This document shows positions 21,900 through 33,806 of a DNA stretch of 64,000 nt, piece after piece (within the stretch, counting starts at the first letter, position 1; each line of letters starts with the position of its first letter). Below the pieces are notes generated by a model, which ran no database searches, was not told the DNA's origin, and saw only the letters and a program-made list of their open reading frames with translations. Position numbers and translations under genes: made by a program. Origin of the DNA: Copromyces sp. CBS 386.78 (taxonomy: Eukaryota; Ascomycota; Sordariomycetes; Sordariales; Sordariaceae); assembly GCA_030685235.1 (NCBI GenBank), contig MU839241.1, positions 26,163 through 90,162 of the forward strand, written 5' to 3'.

Positions 21900-24000
21900 A
21901 GGAAGAGGGCTTATTTACGCCCTTATATAAAGAGGGTAATAATAAGGATACGTTTGTTCTTGTATTAGTACGTTAAAATAAATCCGTCTAAATAACTGAA
22001 TTCGAAATAGCGATAGCGATATTCGTAGATTTAACCAGGCTTAATTGGAGAAATTAGGAAGCTATACGAAAAATGCTATTTCTATTATGTAATGAAGATA
22101 ATAATATCTTTAAAATAATAAAGCTATTACCCCCGTAAAAATCGATACTCTTAAATCGAATACGAAAACGAATATTAATAATATATATATAAAAGGCTAA
22201 TATTCTATTAAATGTTGTAAAATTGCCTACCCTACTAGCTGGAATTAAAGATAGTGAGCGTTAAAAGATTAAAATAGTTCGAATACGGGAAGAGTTAAAG
22301 AAAGTAATTAATATAGTAAAGAAAATAAAGAATTTTATTAAGCGATATAAGGGAATAATTAAAGAGCTTCGTACGTTGAGGCTAGTTATAGATTGTACGA
22401 AGGCGAAATTAGAAAAATTAAAAGTTAATTTAACGACGGAATTAGTTCGGTTAGGTGTAAAATTAGAATTAAACGATAAAAATACGGGTCCCTTATTGCT
22501 AATTATAATAATTTTAATATTTTTTAATTTATTTATACTATTTAAAAATATTATGGCTTCCGATTTTAGTAGGCGATCCTATTCTGGTCCTAATTATTTT
22601 GTAGATAACCCCCGCGAATTCTACGAATTAGACGCTTAGCTATCGTTAGTGCGTACTATATCTAGATAGTACGCGTATGTTATTTTAGAAGATAGTGTAA
22701 AAGGTCCCGTTATTTTTCTATACGACTAGGTCTATTATTGCTATATTAAGCCACTTGATCGCTATTTATTAGTATATAATAATATACCCAATAAATATAT
22801 TTATATTAAAATATATATTAGTTGTATATAGGCTGTTGGATTTAATTATCGGATAAAAAGAATATATATTTAAAACCCTAATTAATTTTATTTATAGATT
22901 TAAAACGCTTATAAACGCGGAATTACTATTTTCGCTAACGTTAATAATATTATACCCGAATAAGAATTTAGAGAGCTTATTTTAATTAATAAATTAATAT
23001 TTATACCCGAAACGAAAGTATATATATATATTGTTATTAAAGTATATATAAACTATTCGTTTAGTAAAGATTATTGCGATCCCGGCTTTAAAATTAAGTT
23101 ACGATTGGGTATAAGATAAAAATAATAAGTATTATTCCCTAAGTACGATTAGTTAGTTTTATTTACCCCGTAGAATAAGGATACGTATTATAATATAGTC
23201 CGGTGAATAATAATAGTTGGAAGGAATAATGTTGTGCCTATATACTATATAAACTTTATTAGAGCCGAGCTAGAGTTCGATTATTTTTCCCGTAAAGTAT
23301 TCGAATACGAATAGGATTAAATACGAGAAGGGTGTCTACTTATAATATTGTTTTTTTATATTAATTTTATTGATAGATTTAATATATTCTGTAATTCCTA
23401 TTGTATATTAATAGGATATTATTTTATACTAGCGGGCTTAACGATAGAGGAATGTATAAAATCCGGTAGCGTTTTTCCCCTACTTTTCGGATTATATAGT
23501 TCAAACTTCGGCGATATTATTAAAGTAATAACGATAATAGCAGATTTAAATAAGGGTATAATTATCGATATGCTTAGGAAAATACCCGGTTATAAAGGCA
23601 ATAGTATAAAAGTTATATTCTACGTATTTATAATCTATTATATAGGTGATATATTATAATAAACTGAAAATTCGGGATTTAAAGGCCTGCGCGGCACTAA
23701 GTTTTATTGATGTTATTTTATATTTTCTAATGTTAGGAAGCCTACTCGAAATTCCCCCGGTAACCTAAACGTATAGATTAACTTTGATATTATATATTAT
23801 AATTATTACTATTAATAGATTATAAAAATTTAATAATATATAGTATTATTGAATCTTAATAATATTAAGCGATATAGTACCTAATGGGGAATATTTAACC
23901 TATTTCCTACCCTATATCGATTATTGTTAGCACTTGATATTGTAATAAGCCGCCCTCCCGATATAGTATATTCGGAATTTAACGGTATTATATACATACT
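21900..24000 (+). pseudogene. decayed TNP2-like transposase
   Basis: Plus-strand fragments keep the block order I know from large fungal TNP2/EnSpm-like transposases. These are NYFVDNPREFYELDA, then IRAELEFDYFSRKVFEYE, then LFFYINFIDRFNIFCNSY (intact members have an F.DGFGLYRNSY-like segment). AGLTIEE and SVFPLLFGLYSSNFGDIIK (intact: VFPLTLGPHGSNF) follow, and finally IGDIL, two stops, and NSGFKG.RGTKF (intact: GDMPQQ..NSGFK..R). Stops and substitutions fit RIP. A coiled-coil segment (about 22,260-22,480) precedes it. The family call rests on motif memory and should be confirmed by a profile search. Confidence 0.5.
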
Positions 24001-27000
24001 TTATTTACTATTCTGCTTTATTCTATTAAACCCTATTGTAAGGGTCGAATATATTGTTTAACTATAGGCCTAGTTATTCCTTTTTAGATAGGGATATTTA
24101 TAATCGCTATATAAATATCTTAAGAATTATAAAATAAGTGACTATAGTAAATAATTGATTATTATCCCTGCGTTATTATTGTACTAGTTGAAAAGAGACT
24201 ATTTTAACGATAAATTCTGTGAATGAGTAGAAGTAGAGACCGGCGGTAAAGATTTAGTAAAATTGATTATTGAAATAATGGCTAAATTGGCTAAAAGTGT
24301 AATTATATTAATGGGCACTAAGATTTCGAAATATAACTATTGCTGATTATTAGAATTAATTTATGAAATACGGTACTTATTTAACTAATTCTATATATTC
24401 GCTTCGGTTATATTTGGTTCGATAGTTATATTAGGTATAAGATTAGGCGTAGGGACCTTAGGAGTATTCGGGGGTTCGCCGGATTGGCCGCCGCTATTAT
24501 AGGTAGGAGAAGTCGAAGCTGGAGATAAAGCTAGAAATAATGCCCCCGGTAGAAAATTAGGTAAAATTAATAATAGAATTTTGCGACCTAATATATATAT
24601 TATAATATATTATAAGTCTTTTATAAAGGAATACGGTTTACTAATTAATTGTAATATATTGACGGGCGAGGATACGTATAGGTAAGTAAATTTTTAAAGA
24701 AGGAAGGAGTTACTAAGCGGGTAAATATATTGTAAGCAGAAATTATATTATTCTATTACGTAATTATTGTACTTACGTATATTAAAATCGTAGTAAATAT
24801 AAATATTACGTATTAAGATAGTATTATTCAAATATTATTCGTTAGTATTTAAATTCTTTTTTCGTTAATAATTTTTCGAATAGATAATTTAAAGAGAAAA
24901 TATATTAAATTAATTATTCTACTATCGAAAAAGTATTATTAATGAAAATAAATTTCTAGGAATTAATATATTTCACCCTCTTTAATACGTATAAAAATAC
25001 TAATTTCGAACTAACTATATAAATAGCGGAGCTATATTACAAATACTCTATTCTATTTAATAGGACTTTATTATACTCGGATTGGAACGAAATACGAAAT
25101 AAAGAAAAAGAGTTAGAATATAATATCGATATACTGTAAACCGATTTAAATTATTTATTATTAACGGCTATTAACTATATTTTAGTAAAAGAATTAGAAT
25201 TCGTTACATATATCACTAATAAAGGTTAACTACTTCTAAGTATTATTATAATCGATTATATAATAATAATATAGATTAAATTATTACGGTATACTTATTA
25301 GTATAACTATAGCGCGCTATTTAATTACCTACTAGTATTTAACGAATATAAGAAAATCTAATTCTCGTACAAATTGGCTTTTATAAATAAATACATACCT
25401 TTACTATATTATTATTTTATTTCGGAAATTATAATACCTCTATCGATATTTAATAATTATATTTAATATCGACATATATTTTACCCTATTTCTATACTTT
25501 TATTAGTATTTACCCCTTTTATTATTATATTTTTATTAATTTAAATATATTATATATTATAATAATTAATTTCGTATAAATAAGAGCTATTTCGATAACG
25601 GTACTTCTATACGCTATCGAATACTATTTATACGAAAATATTATATTTATATATACTAAATTATATATAAAAATTACTTATTATTTTACCGTATACGTAT
25701 CTGATGCACATTATATATTGTACTCCAAATCCAACTTTATAATTAAATACGTCTACTAGTATCGAATATGCCGGCATTTATTTAATAGCGTATATAAAGC
25801 GCGATAATTAATTAAAAAATATATTTACTTTAATTATAGTAATTTAATTGTTATTAATATCGTTATATTATTTATTTAGACAGTATAATAAATATTATAA
25901 CTTAAATTAATAGTATACTAATAATTCCTATAATATATTTATAATATTACTAATTACTAATATAAATTCAATTATAACGATTATATTAAATTTATCTACT
26001 ACCGTAATAGCGAAAATTAAAGTAAATATTAAATTAGTTATATCGAATATATATTTATTATAGATTATTATAAAGCTAGGTATATTTTCGCCCTCGTTAT
26101 CTTAATTACGTATATTAAAGTTAGGTAACCGCTTTTAGACTTTAACATTGTAGAGGAAATCCCGTATGAATTTATTATTATTAATATACTAATAATTCGC
26201 CCTATTTATTTATATATAGTTCGTATAGAAGGAATAGGAGTAGTTATAGTAGATTAGGATATATATACGCTCTAGCGATATCCGGCTATAATATTATTCA
26301 ATAATAGAATCGATTATTTTACCCCGAATTATAGTACCCTATAATATTTATAATACCCGTAATAAATATTTGCCGGAAAGGTATTAAGTATATAAGTTTT
26401 TGTCCGTGAATTCTTTTATTAAATAAATATACTATACTAACTTACTCGCTTATATATGGTTAACGGCGGGCGATAACGATATATTGTATAATAACGATAT
26501 TAATATAATTATAATTATATTTATCCGTACTTGAATAAATGCTGACTACTAGTGAATTTTGAATTATTATTTAGTAGATTATATATTAATAGGTATATAT
26601 ATAGGAGTACTACTCGTTGGTCGCTGGTAGCGTTTTTAGCCTAGACGAATATATAAAATAATAGAAATTGTTTAAATCTTTAATCTGATTTCGACGGACC
26701 GAATTTCCGGGGCGGATAACTATTACGTATATACTCCTCTATCCTATCTCTATAATCCCGGGCTACGCTTACAGTACTACTTAATTAGGAATATTAATAG
26801 CAAGTTATTTCTATCTATATCATACTAGCGTATAAAGTAGACGGTCGCGTATTAATATAAACTAATTAATAATTATAAGAATAAGTATTTAAATACGTAC
26901 CGTATAACGTACTATACAATATAACCATATATAAAACGATTTTTAAGCGCTAGAAATCTTATAATTATTTAATTAAATATTTTCTTTTCTTTATTATTTT

Positions 27001-27160
27001 CTATTTCGTCGCTTTTATTTATAATCTTATAATATACTTTTACAATATTTACCGATATATATTTTTTATATATAGTAAATAATTAATAAAATAGTAATGC
27101 AATAATATTAGTATAAATTACCTTAATAATAATAGTTTTAATTATATATTATTAATATAA
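24001..27160. other. AT-rich interior of the 12-kb element
   Basis: RIP-mutated sequence with no frame that can be followed far. The C-terminal part of the transposase probably lies in its first kilobase. Confidence 0.5.
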
Positions 27161-27169
27161 CCATACGCT

Positions 27170-27540
27170 TATAGGGTAGCGGGGGCATTCAATCCAATAT
27201 ATAGTATACGGTGTACAATATACGACCGTACGTCGGTATAGGCATTTAATCCGGTATATAGTATACAGTGTACGACCGTGCGTTAGTATGGGCATTCCGG
27301 TGTACAGCCGTGCAGCCGTACAGCCGTATAGCCGTACAGCCGTACAGCCGTAGGAGCGCAACCGCCAGCGGGGTCTGTATATAGATTAGAGTCGCGGATT
27401 AGGGTTGCGGATTGGGGTCGCGGATTAGGGTCGCGGGATTAGGGTCGCGGATTAGGGTTGCGGATTAGGGTCGCGGAATAGTGCTACGGATTAAGGTCGC
27501 GGGATTAAGAATGCGGGTTAGGATATAAATTATTAAATAA
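27170..27540. repeat. GC-rich subterminal tandem repeats
   Basis: Three arrays sit next to each other. About 50-70 bp units containing TATAGTATACGGTGTACGACCG lie at 27,180-27,300. ACAGCCGT units in tandem lie at 27,300-27,350. A 12-13 bp repeat of GCGGATTAGGGTC lies at 27,387-27,530. Unlike the rest of the element they keep CpA. Tandem subterminal motifs are typical transposase-binding regions in EnSpm-like elements; that role here is inference. Confidence 0.65.
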
Positions 27541-27859
27541 AATCCAATACCTATAGTTATAAGCGTAACGACCCGCCTCCTATCCGTATATATAGTCCGT
27601 ACATCCGCGTAAGCAACACCCGAACTTATACACCGGTTCCAGCGCATACTTTAACGTATACTTTAGAGCATTTTCCAATAGAAACCGGATGATAAGATTT
27701 AAATCAATTAGAGGCCTCCCTCAGTCGTCTAGACCAAACGATTTCATCTAGTCCAGATTTCAACGTCTAGTCCAATAAACCAAACTACTATAGGAACTGA
27801 GGCATCGGTAGATAGCCCCTATCTACTCTAGACGCCCCCCTTATTATTCCGCTGCGGTA

Positions 27860-27906
27860 CCGTTTTGAACTTTGCCGCCATCACATTGGTCGTGCGAACT
27901 GTTCAT
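27860..27906 (-). pseudogene. start codon and first codons of the disrupted NLR gene
   Basis: The minus strand has ATG at 27904-27906 followed by an open frame (MNSSHDQCDGGKVQN) that meets the transposon end. With the element and one TA removed, the next codons (GNLQGDNLEEK) are those at 15895 and below, in the same frame. This is the 5' end of the 13.7-15.9 kb gene. Confidence 0.75.
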
Positions 27907-28032
27907 AGTCGTAATCTCTGTGTTAGCATTGAGGCCGGAACAAGTTAGGAAGCGTGAGATGTTGAATCTACAGGCGAGGGGCGAGAGAAAAGAAGAGAGA
28001 ACAATAACCTAAATGGGCAAGGGTAATAAGGA

Positions 28033-28650
28033 TTATAGTGAGACAGTCAACCGGGCAACATATGTGAAAATGGTAAGGTAGCAATGTGAAACCCCGGTGG
28101 TGAGATTTTCAGGGCCAGACACATACCACAACAAAAGTAAAATCCTGACGTCAAACATCTTCTTCCGGGCTTCCATATAGTTTGATGCTAGGAATTGTTC
28201 CGACTCTGGTGTATCATAGAAGCCGAAGATCATAGCTGCATGCTCCCAAGTAGCGCGCAGACATCTCTCGGCAGTAATCATGGGCTCCGCCTTCCCTCTC
28301 AACTCTATGGGTGCAGGCTGCTTGGTAATAAGCCCCTCCAGTAGGGGTTGCAGACCCTTCAAATTCTCGACAAGGTGGCTGAGGACGTGGTGATGCATTG
28401 TTATGAAAGTCTCTTCCACATGCACGTATCGTATTATTCGAAAGACAAGCTGAAGTGCCACGAAGGTATCCAGAGGCTTGTGAACGCTGCGCATCTTAAC
28501 CTGAGACTCGTTGTATGATGGAAGCGGCGATGTCGTTGTGAGGGGATCGTGATTCTCGTGATTCGGTGTATGGAACTGGAAGCCTTGGTGTAGTTCTGGA
28601 AAACAACGAAATTGAGACCCGGATACGCAGACTTCCGTCCGATCTCTCAT
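28033..28650 (-). CDS. hypothetical protein, helical
   Basis: An ATG-initiated frame of 205 codons. The first 50 residues look less conserved. From HKPLDTFVALQLVFRIIRYV to WEHAAMIFGFYDTPESEQF it is rich in amphipathic helix sequence, and a hydrophobic segment (VRILLLLWYV) lies near residue 170. There is no signal peptide and no known motif. It lies directly upstream of the disrupted NLR gene on the same strand and may be part of the same recognition-gene cluster. The flanking sequence is decayed, so its own integrity is uncertain. Confidence 0.4.
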   Translation of the reverse strand: MRDRTEVCVSGSQFRCFPELHQGFQFHTPNHENHDPLTTTSPLPSYNESQVKMRSVHKPLDTFVALQLVFRIIRYVHVEETFITMHHHVLSHLVENLKGLQPLLEGLITKQPAPIELRGKAEPMITAERCLRATWEHAAMIFGFYDTPESEQFLASNYMEARKKMFDVRILLLLWYVSGPENLTTGVSHCYLTIFTYVARLTVSL

Positions 28651-28729
28651 AATGGCCGAGGAGGATATCTAGAGCAAATACACTAGACGGAAACATAGTT
28701 CTTGAGACAACGGAAGCAGGGAGAGCACT

Positions 28730-29465
28730 TAACTTGGATCACGCTGAAGAACCAGGTGAAAAGTCTCATCATCTCGTACATTGGACCAATGACTCAATAT
28801 CTTCTGCCCTGATTGCCATTGTTCGTTAAGCGCCGTGTCGAGCAACTCGGAGCAGAACCAACAGCCATGGTATTTGCCGCCATCACGTCCAGTCGTGTAC
28901 GAATCTGCAGTTGGCTCCCAGTTCTACTCGCCAGGACCAAAAAGTCTTCTCAACCTTTACGCACAAGGGCAAGAAGACGATTCTAATACTAGCGAGTAGT
29001 AGGGTTCGCCAACGCGGGGCACCGGCGGGACGGTGGGACGCCATTTGAACTCGGGTTATCACATCTCGAAAGCCCAATCGTGCCAATTTGAATTGTTGTC
29101 TGTATTCTGCATACCGTCCAAGCGAATATCGTCCCATTGAGGAGGTTGGTCGTCACGTTCGAGATGGTAGGCTTCCGTCTAGTCTTTGACAACAGCCGAG
29201 GATATTGCCAAACGCAACTACAATAGTTAGTAATACACCCCTCAACAACAGGAAGGCTGAAAAGACCACTCAGCTTGAACCAAATCGAATCATCTGCTGG
29301 GGGGTTGTCGATGTCTCCTAGCATCCGGAGCCATCCCCCAACGTCCTTCTTCTGCCGTGCTCGCCATTGTCCGTTAACCGCCGTGTCGAGGAACCGAGAG
29401 CACAACCAACCGTCATTTTCTTTATCGCCGGGTCCGAACCCTGTTTGCAAGTTGCCAGTTGGCAT
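28730..29465 (-). pseudogene. decayed duplicated coding sequence
   Basis: Two related segments are read on the minus strand: GDKENDGWLCSRFLDTAVNG (29.35-29.42 kb) and KYHGCWFCSELLDTALNEQW (28.79-28.87 kb). Both fit the pattern W.CS..LDTA.N.QW. The DNA motif TTTGCCGCCATCAC also recurs (27,871 and 28,874). Stops separate the pieces. The pattern loosely recalls the LDL...I.N..G spacing of cyanovirin-N-like domains, but I would not assign it. Confidence 0.35.
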
Positions 29466-30308
29466 TCAGGCGCATCCAGTTAGAGCGGCAGGCTGTTATA
29501 ATATTCCAAGTGCATGTTGTGGAATCGTAGCCCAGTCGATTATGGGCGGCGTTGTCTGGTGCTGTTCGGGAACAGAGTTCTTGTCAATGCACCGAGAATC
29601 CAGAATTCGGATCAGCTGGAAATGCGAGCCGCTGGTTTCCATCGGGAATAGGTGTTCCAGAGTTATTGTCATGGTCGTGATCGGTAAACTCATGTTGGAA
29701 GTAGTCCAATTCTAGGTGGCTGCACGATCGAGATATGCTGCTAACAGGAACAGCTGGTATTTGGGCGTGAATATATTAAGGTAGTCAGCTAACTGAATTG
29801 GCCATGGACTAGAGCTAGACTGGCAAAATTGCGCAAGGAAACAGGGAGGAGTACGGACAGCATGAGAAAGACTTTTGACATGTGATATGGGAAGATTGAA
29901 AGATATCGTGGAAAGTCTCAACAGCTGGAAAAGTGGTGTTGGAGGAAGACCTGGGATGGAAAACTGGGATCTGCTAGAAGGGAAGAGACTGGTGAACGAT
30001 GCATTGGCCGTTCCTGCCGCTTGGGTGCTAAAAGGTCGGAAAGGGCAACCCCCTCAATCCGGCAGGCGGGACTGCGACAATATCGGCAACATCGAGCTCA
30101 CCATGATTACTAATTAAAATCAACACATTCTCCTGGTCAAATTCGATCACAGGGCAAAGTTGCCCAATGGCCATTGAAGGTGTCATAACAAGTGGATGTT
30201 CAAGCACAGATGTGCACGAATCTTACTACAAATTTGACCATGCGCCTCGTCATCTAGTTGCTCATGCCTCCCTCCATTGCCCGGCAATATCAAGGTGTAT
30301 CCCACAAG
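29466..30308. other. no supported gene
   Basis: Sequence of normal composition with short frames only. It includes the 3' flank of the gene that ends at 30309. Confidence 0.45.
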
Positions 30309-31304
30309 TTATTTCCACTTTTCTTTCTCTCTCCGAACTTCATCCTCCGCCAAAAGTTGTCTTCTCTTCAGCCACTCCGGCTCCACGGAGAACTGTTTTC
30401 TCCAATCCCTCGGGAACAGCTGTTCTTCACCAGCCTTCTCCAATCCAGGCAGCCTCTGTGCAAGCTTCAAGTGCTCTTGATAAGGTCGATAAGTCCGTTC
30501 CAGAACAGGCTGAGTATTAGCTCCTGCAAATGTTGAGCTTGCCAACGACGTTGCCGCCGCAGGGGCAGACCGACCAACCGAAATGGCAACCTTTCGAAGT
30601 AGCTTTCTCGCAGTCCCTGTCGATGACTTGTTATCTGGCAATTTCGGTTCCGCATCTTCTCTCATTGCCTTCGGCATCAACAGTGTGTGCTCGTAGAGTG
30701 AAGCAATCAGCAGCCACCGCAGCCGGTACGACAACACCCGCAACCCATCTGTCTCCAGATCTTCCTCCCCCTTCAACAGGTCCTTCCCCTGCTGTGTGTT
30801 TTCCAAAAACCACCGCAAGCCCGGGCGAATGAACGTGACCTCCTGCGTTGCAGCGGTGTGTATTTCCTTGGTATAGTGATCCAAAACCGCCTGGGTCAGG
30901 GGGGGCTTAGTATCATGGTCCTTAATCCCTATTGTCTCGAAGTAATTGGGCCCAGCAACGGTCATGGTTCGCAGTGAGATAAATGACCCAAAATGCCACT
31001 CGATCCAGTTTTGTGTTTCCTCAATCCTCTCACACACTTGTATTGGGTTGCGCTCTGTGACTAGGCCATGTTCCTGTTGGCTGGGCACCAAGTGTAGGCA
31101 GAGCGATAGCTCCAGGAGGGAAAATGGCCGGTTGTTGCGTGCCTCGTTGAAGTCGTATTTCTCGCGCGTGAGGATCATGTTGAGGTATAAAGAAAGGTGT
31201 TGTCTAGAGGCGTTCTCGCTGACTTTCTGGATCGCTGTGATGAAATCCGCGCATTCAGCCTGGGTTGGTTGGTCTCCTTTTTGTTCTCCAGTGCTATGTG
31301 CCAT
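30309..31304 (-). CDS. NLR C-terminal-half paralogue lacking the NACHT domain
   Basis: The 331-residue frame starts at ATG 31304 (GGCGCCATGGCAC). It aligns by eye along its length with the C-terminal half of the NLR at 13.7 kb. EARNNRPFSLLELSLCLHLV matches ARNGRPLSLLELALCEVL. RLRWLLIASLYEHTLLMPKA matches RLKWMVTASLWEHVLVMPK. RTYRPYQEHLKLAQR matches LGYHPYREHLALAQK, and LFPRDW matches MFPKAW. No Walker motifs are present and no NACHT sequence lies upstream. It is either a truncated pseudogene with a fortuitous start or a stand-alone C-terminal module. The frame is undamaged, which favours recent truncation or function. Confidence 0.6.
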   Translation of the reverse strand: MAHSTGEQKGDQPTQAECADFITAIQKVSENASRQHLSLYLNMILTREKYDFNEARNNRPFSLLELSLCLHLVPSQQEHGLVTERNPIQVCERIEETQNWIEWHFGSFISLRTMTVAGPNYFETIGIKDHDTKPPLTQAVLDHYTKEIHTAATQEVTFIRPGLRWFLENTQQGKDLLKGEEDLETDGLRVLSYRLRWLLIASLYEHTLLMPKAMREDAEPKLPDNKSSTGTARKLLRKVAISVGRSAPAAATSLASSTFAGANTQPVLERTYRPYQEHLKLAQRLPGLEKAGEEQLFPRDWRKQFSVEPEWLKRRQLLAEDEVRREKEKWK

Positions 31305-33806
31305 GGCGCCGAATCGTCGGTTCTATGATTACGGACGACAGTTGTGAAGGTGATTCGGACTCGTACGTGATTTAACGCTAGTCTCCGGTGAGTGTGGAGA
31401 TCTTGGAACTTAAGAGGAGGAGGAAAGAACTGTTGAGCCACAGATTGTTAGCAACAAGACGCTTATCTAGGCTTCTAGAGAACCGGAGGGAGATACACAA
31501 ACTGAGAATGGCCAACGGGCGACAGAGACATGTTTTCCAATAGCTCAAAATGAACTACGGGTAGTTGAAGTCCCTGTTGCTGGCCCAACAAACCGTCCCT
31601 TCGCTCACCATTGTTCATTCCCCCACCATGTTTCTCAAACGGGCGCGTCACCAACAGCACTACACGGCTTTGTCTCCTACCCCGACCTGTCAGTTGGCGA
31701 TCCAGCGCGGCTGAACGCGGGCGGTGGGTTGTTGGCGAGCCGGCGAGACTTTCGTCATATCTAATGTACCTGCAACAATCGCGATTTCTGTACAGATGAT
31801 CAGGGGGACAAAGGCCCGGCCGGTACCCGGGCGCTAGACACGGGGTCGATGCTGTCTGGCGAGAGCCAAGAAAAACGAACATTACTACATTGAAGAAGAA
31901 AAAGTGGAAGAGATTTGGGAATGGCAAAATCCTTGAGGGAAAAGACAAATAAACAACGCGTATGGCTCCTGCCCAATTAGAAAGATAAAGCCAACATCCT
32001 CATTCTCTTCGCCGTGTTCCGCCATGGGTTGTTGGCCGGGTCTTCAGGCAAACACGGCGCACCGCCAACAGCCCGATCGAGGACGCTCTTTGGCACCAGC
32101 GGCGGCTCGCTTGTCCGTGTTGGTTCCCCGGGACGGGACAGCGCAAACGTATGCCAACAAGACAATGAAAACGTGATGTGGAAGAAGAGCAGCCGCTCCA
32201 AGAGCCAAACGGAAAAATAAAACAAGGCTAACAAGTGGAAAATCTGTGTTGGAAAGAAAAGGGGGAGAGAAAATCGGTTGGGGAAAGAAGGACGACCTCT
32301 GAAAATCCGAGTTGCTGAAATACAGCGCTGAAAGTTCCTGCCAGCCACGGCAGCGACAGAAGAAGTGGGGACTGACCTGACCATGCTGACCCGCGGAAGT
32401 CAGATGGAAGGCGCCATGCACATCATAGACACTCCGCGAATCGGAGTGGAGAATGAGGACCAGAAGACCAGGTAATTGTATTAAACGCCCATGTAACGAT
32501 ACTGGACTCTTGACATTCCTCAAACCCAAATTTTAGTGAATGTGGCACGGCTGAGTTGACATCGAACTCTCGCGATGGATAGAGGTACCACAAGCGCCAA
32601 GAGCTTCAGCGCTTTCATAGCGCTTATTAGGGCCGGGGGCTTAGACCACTGAAGCCAGTCTCCCTGCCGTCACCACCAAAACCACCTGGCATCACGAAAC
32701 AACGGCAAAAAACATTATGAACACTACCACCTCGCTTGTAATGTAGACAGAAACGGAAGAAGAAAGGAAGGTTATAGAACTGGATTAGGAGCACAGTACT
32801 ATATAGACTAACTGCAACCAACTGCGCCCGCTGCTATAATATGAAATAAGTGAGTGATATAGAGCCGATAATGCCGGAGGTAGTGTGGTGTGGTGTGGCA
32901 TGGCAGGATGGAGCTGCGAGATTGAAGTTGGCTTCGCCGTGTGCACATATCATTTTGACCGGCCGCGCCGGCGGCCCTGAGCAGGGGTTTAATATAATAT
33001 TAGCGAAGATACAACTATATAATGCGGCTAAGGAGCATCGTAAAAGCCAATCTAGTTGGTCATGTTGGTAAAGGTAGGTACCCCATCCCTAACATCCGGC
33101 GCTTTGTCCATAGTAAACCTCCACTTTTTTCGAATGTCCGATCCGGTTGCGGCCCCACCGGTAATAGCCCCACTTGACCAACGGCGGATCGGCCTAGACC
33201 CGGCCCCACACTATCCGGCGCGGGGTGGGGTCTCGGAGGGATGGATCTCCGGAATTCCCGTCGGTCCGGAAAGAATAAAATTCGCAACGAGAATCAACAA
33301 ACGCATCGAAATTAGTGCGTACAACCGTTAATTGTCGTATACTCAAGACCGATAATAGAATACGATAAGTTGATCGCTTGAATTCCCTCATGGGGCGTAC
33401 TATTGTTTGCGTACACATAGATTATAGACAAGACTCTGTTTCCCCCATAAGAATCAAATCCTTGCAATCCCTCCGCCATTCAAGCCATTCTCTTCCTGTT
33501 CAGTCACTAATACCTCATCCGAGTACCAAACAAGCTTGCGCAAGACCATTTCATTGCTGATCCTTCCTTTCTTCTCATTCATTTGTTCAACCATCAAATA
33601 AGTAACATCCCAAACCAAATTCCAAACTACCCAAACAACAAATCAATCCCGGAAGCAACGCCGTCCATCCCTCACCGAGTCCCGCTCGCTTCGCCTTGTG
33701 CGCCTACTATATGCATCATATCTGTTGTGTACCCTGTATGCGTTCCATTATCTCCTCATCTCCTCCTCTTATGACCCTTAATTGTCGCGACGAACCCTTG
33801 CCGGTG
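31305..33806. other. intergenic, no supported gene
   Basis: This contains several unrelated short frames (up to 160 codons near 32.0-32.5 kb, minus strand), none with a motif. The 33.4-33.8 kb part is the 3' flank of the histidine kinase. Confidence 0.45.

Larger units (their letters stand above)
15896..27859. mobile_element. 12-kb RIP-degraded TIR transposon with family I ends
   Basis: The left end TACCATAGCGGAAAAATG (15896) and right end TTATTATTCCGCTGCGGTA (to 27859) are the same terminal repeat as in the four small family I copies, bounded by TA. CGTCTGGGCCAGACG at 15995-16009 is copy A's palindrome. Diverged versions, CGTCTAGACCAAACG-like, lie near 27,725, and a segment near 27,770-27,810 matches copy A's left end (TCCTATAGCAGT). 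Deleting the element with one TA joins two halves of an NLR gene in frame, which proves the boundaries. The interior is about 11 kb of extreme AT content from RIP. Two decayed gene regions are visible: minus strand 16.1-20.8 kb and plus strand 21.9-24.0 kb. The outer 150-700 bp at each end escaped RIP. Confidence 0.85.

Noticed and set aside
22376..23659. Two frames with hydrophobic stretches that look like membrane proteins
   Set aside because: The hydrophobicity comes from RIP (Ile, Tyr, Asn and Phe codons); they are pieces of the decayed transposase region.
27387..27530. TTAGGG-containing array as an internal telomere
   Set aside because: The unit is GCGGATTAGGGTC, not TTAGGG, and it sits near the end of a transposon.
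31475..32529. Reverse frames of 135-161 codons
   Set aside because: They overlap in different frames, are rich in Phe, Leu and Pro from pyrimidine tracts, and have no motifs.
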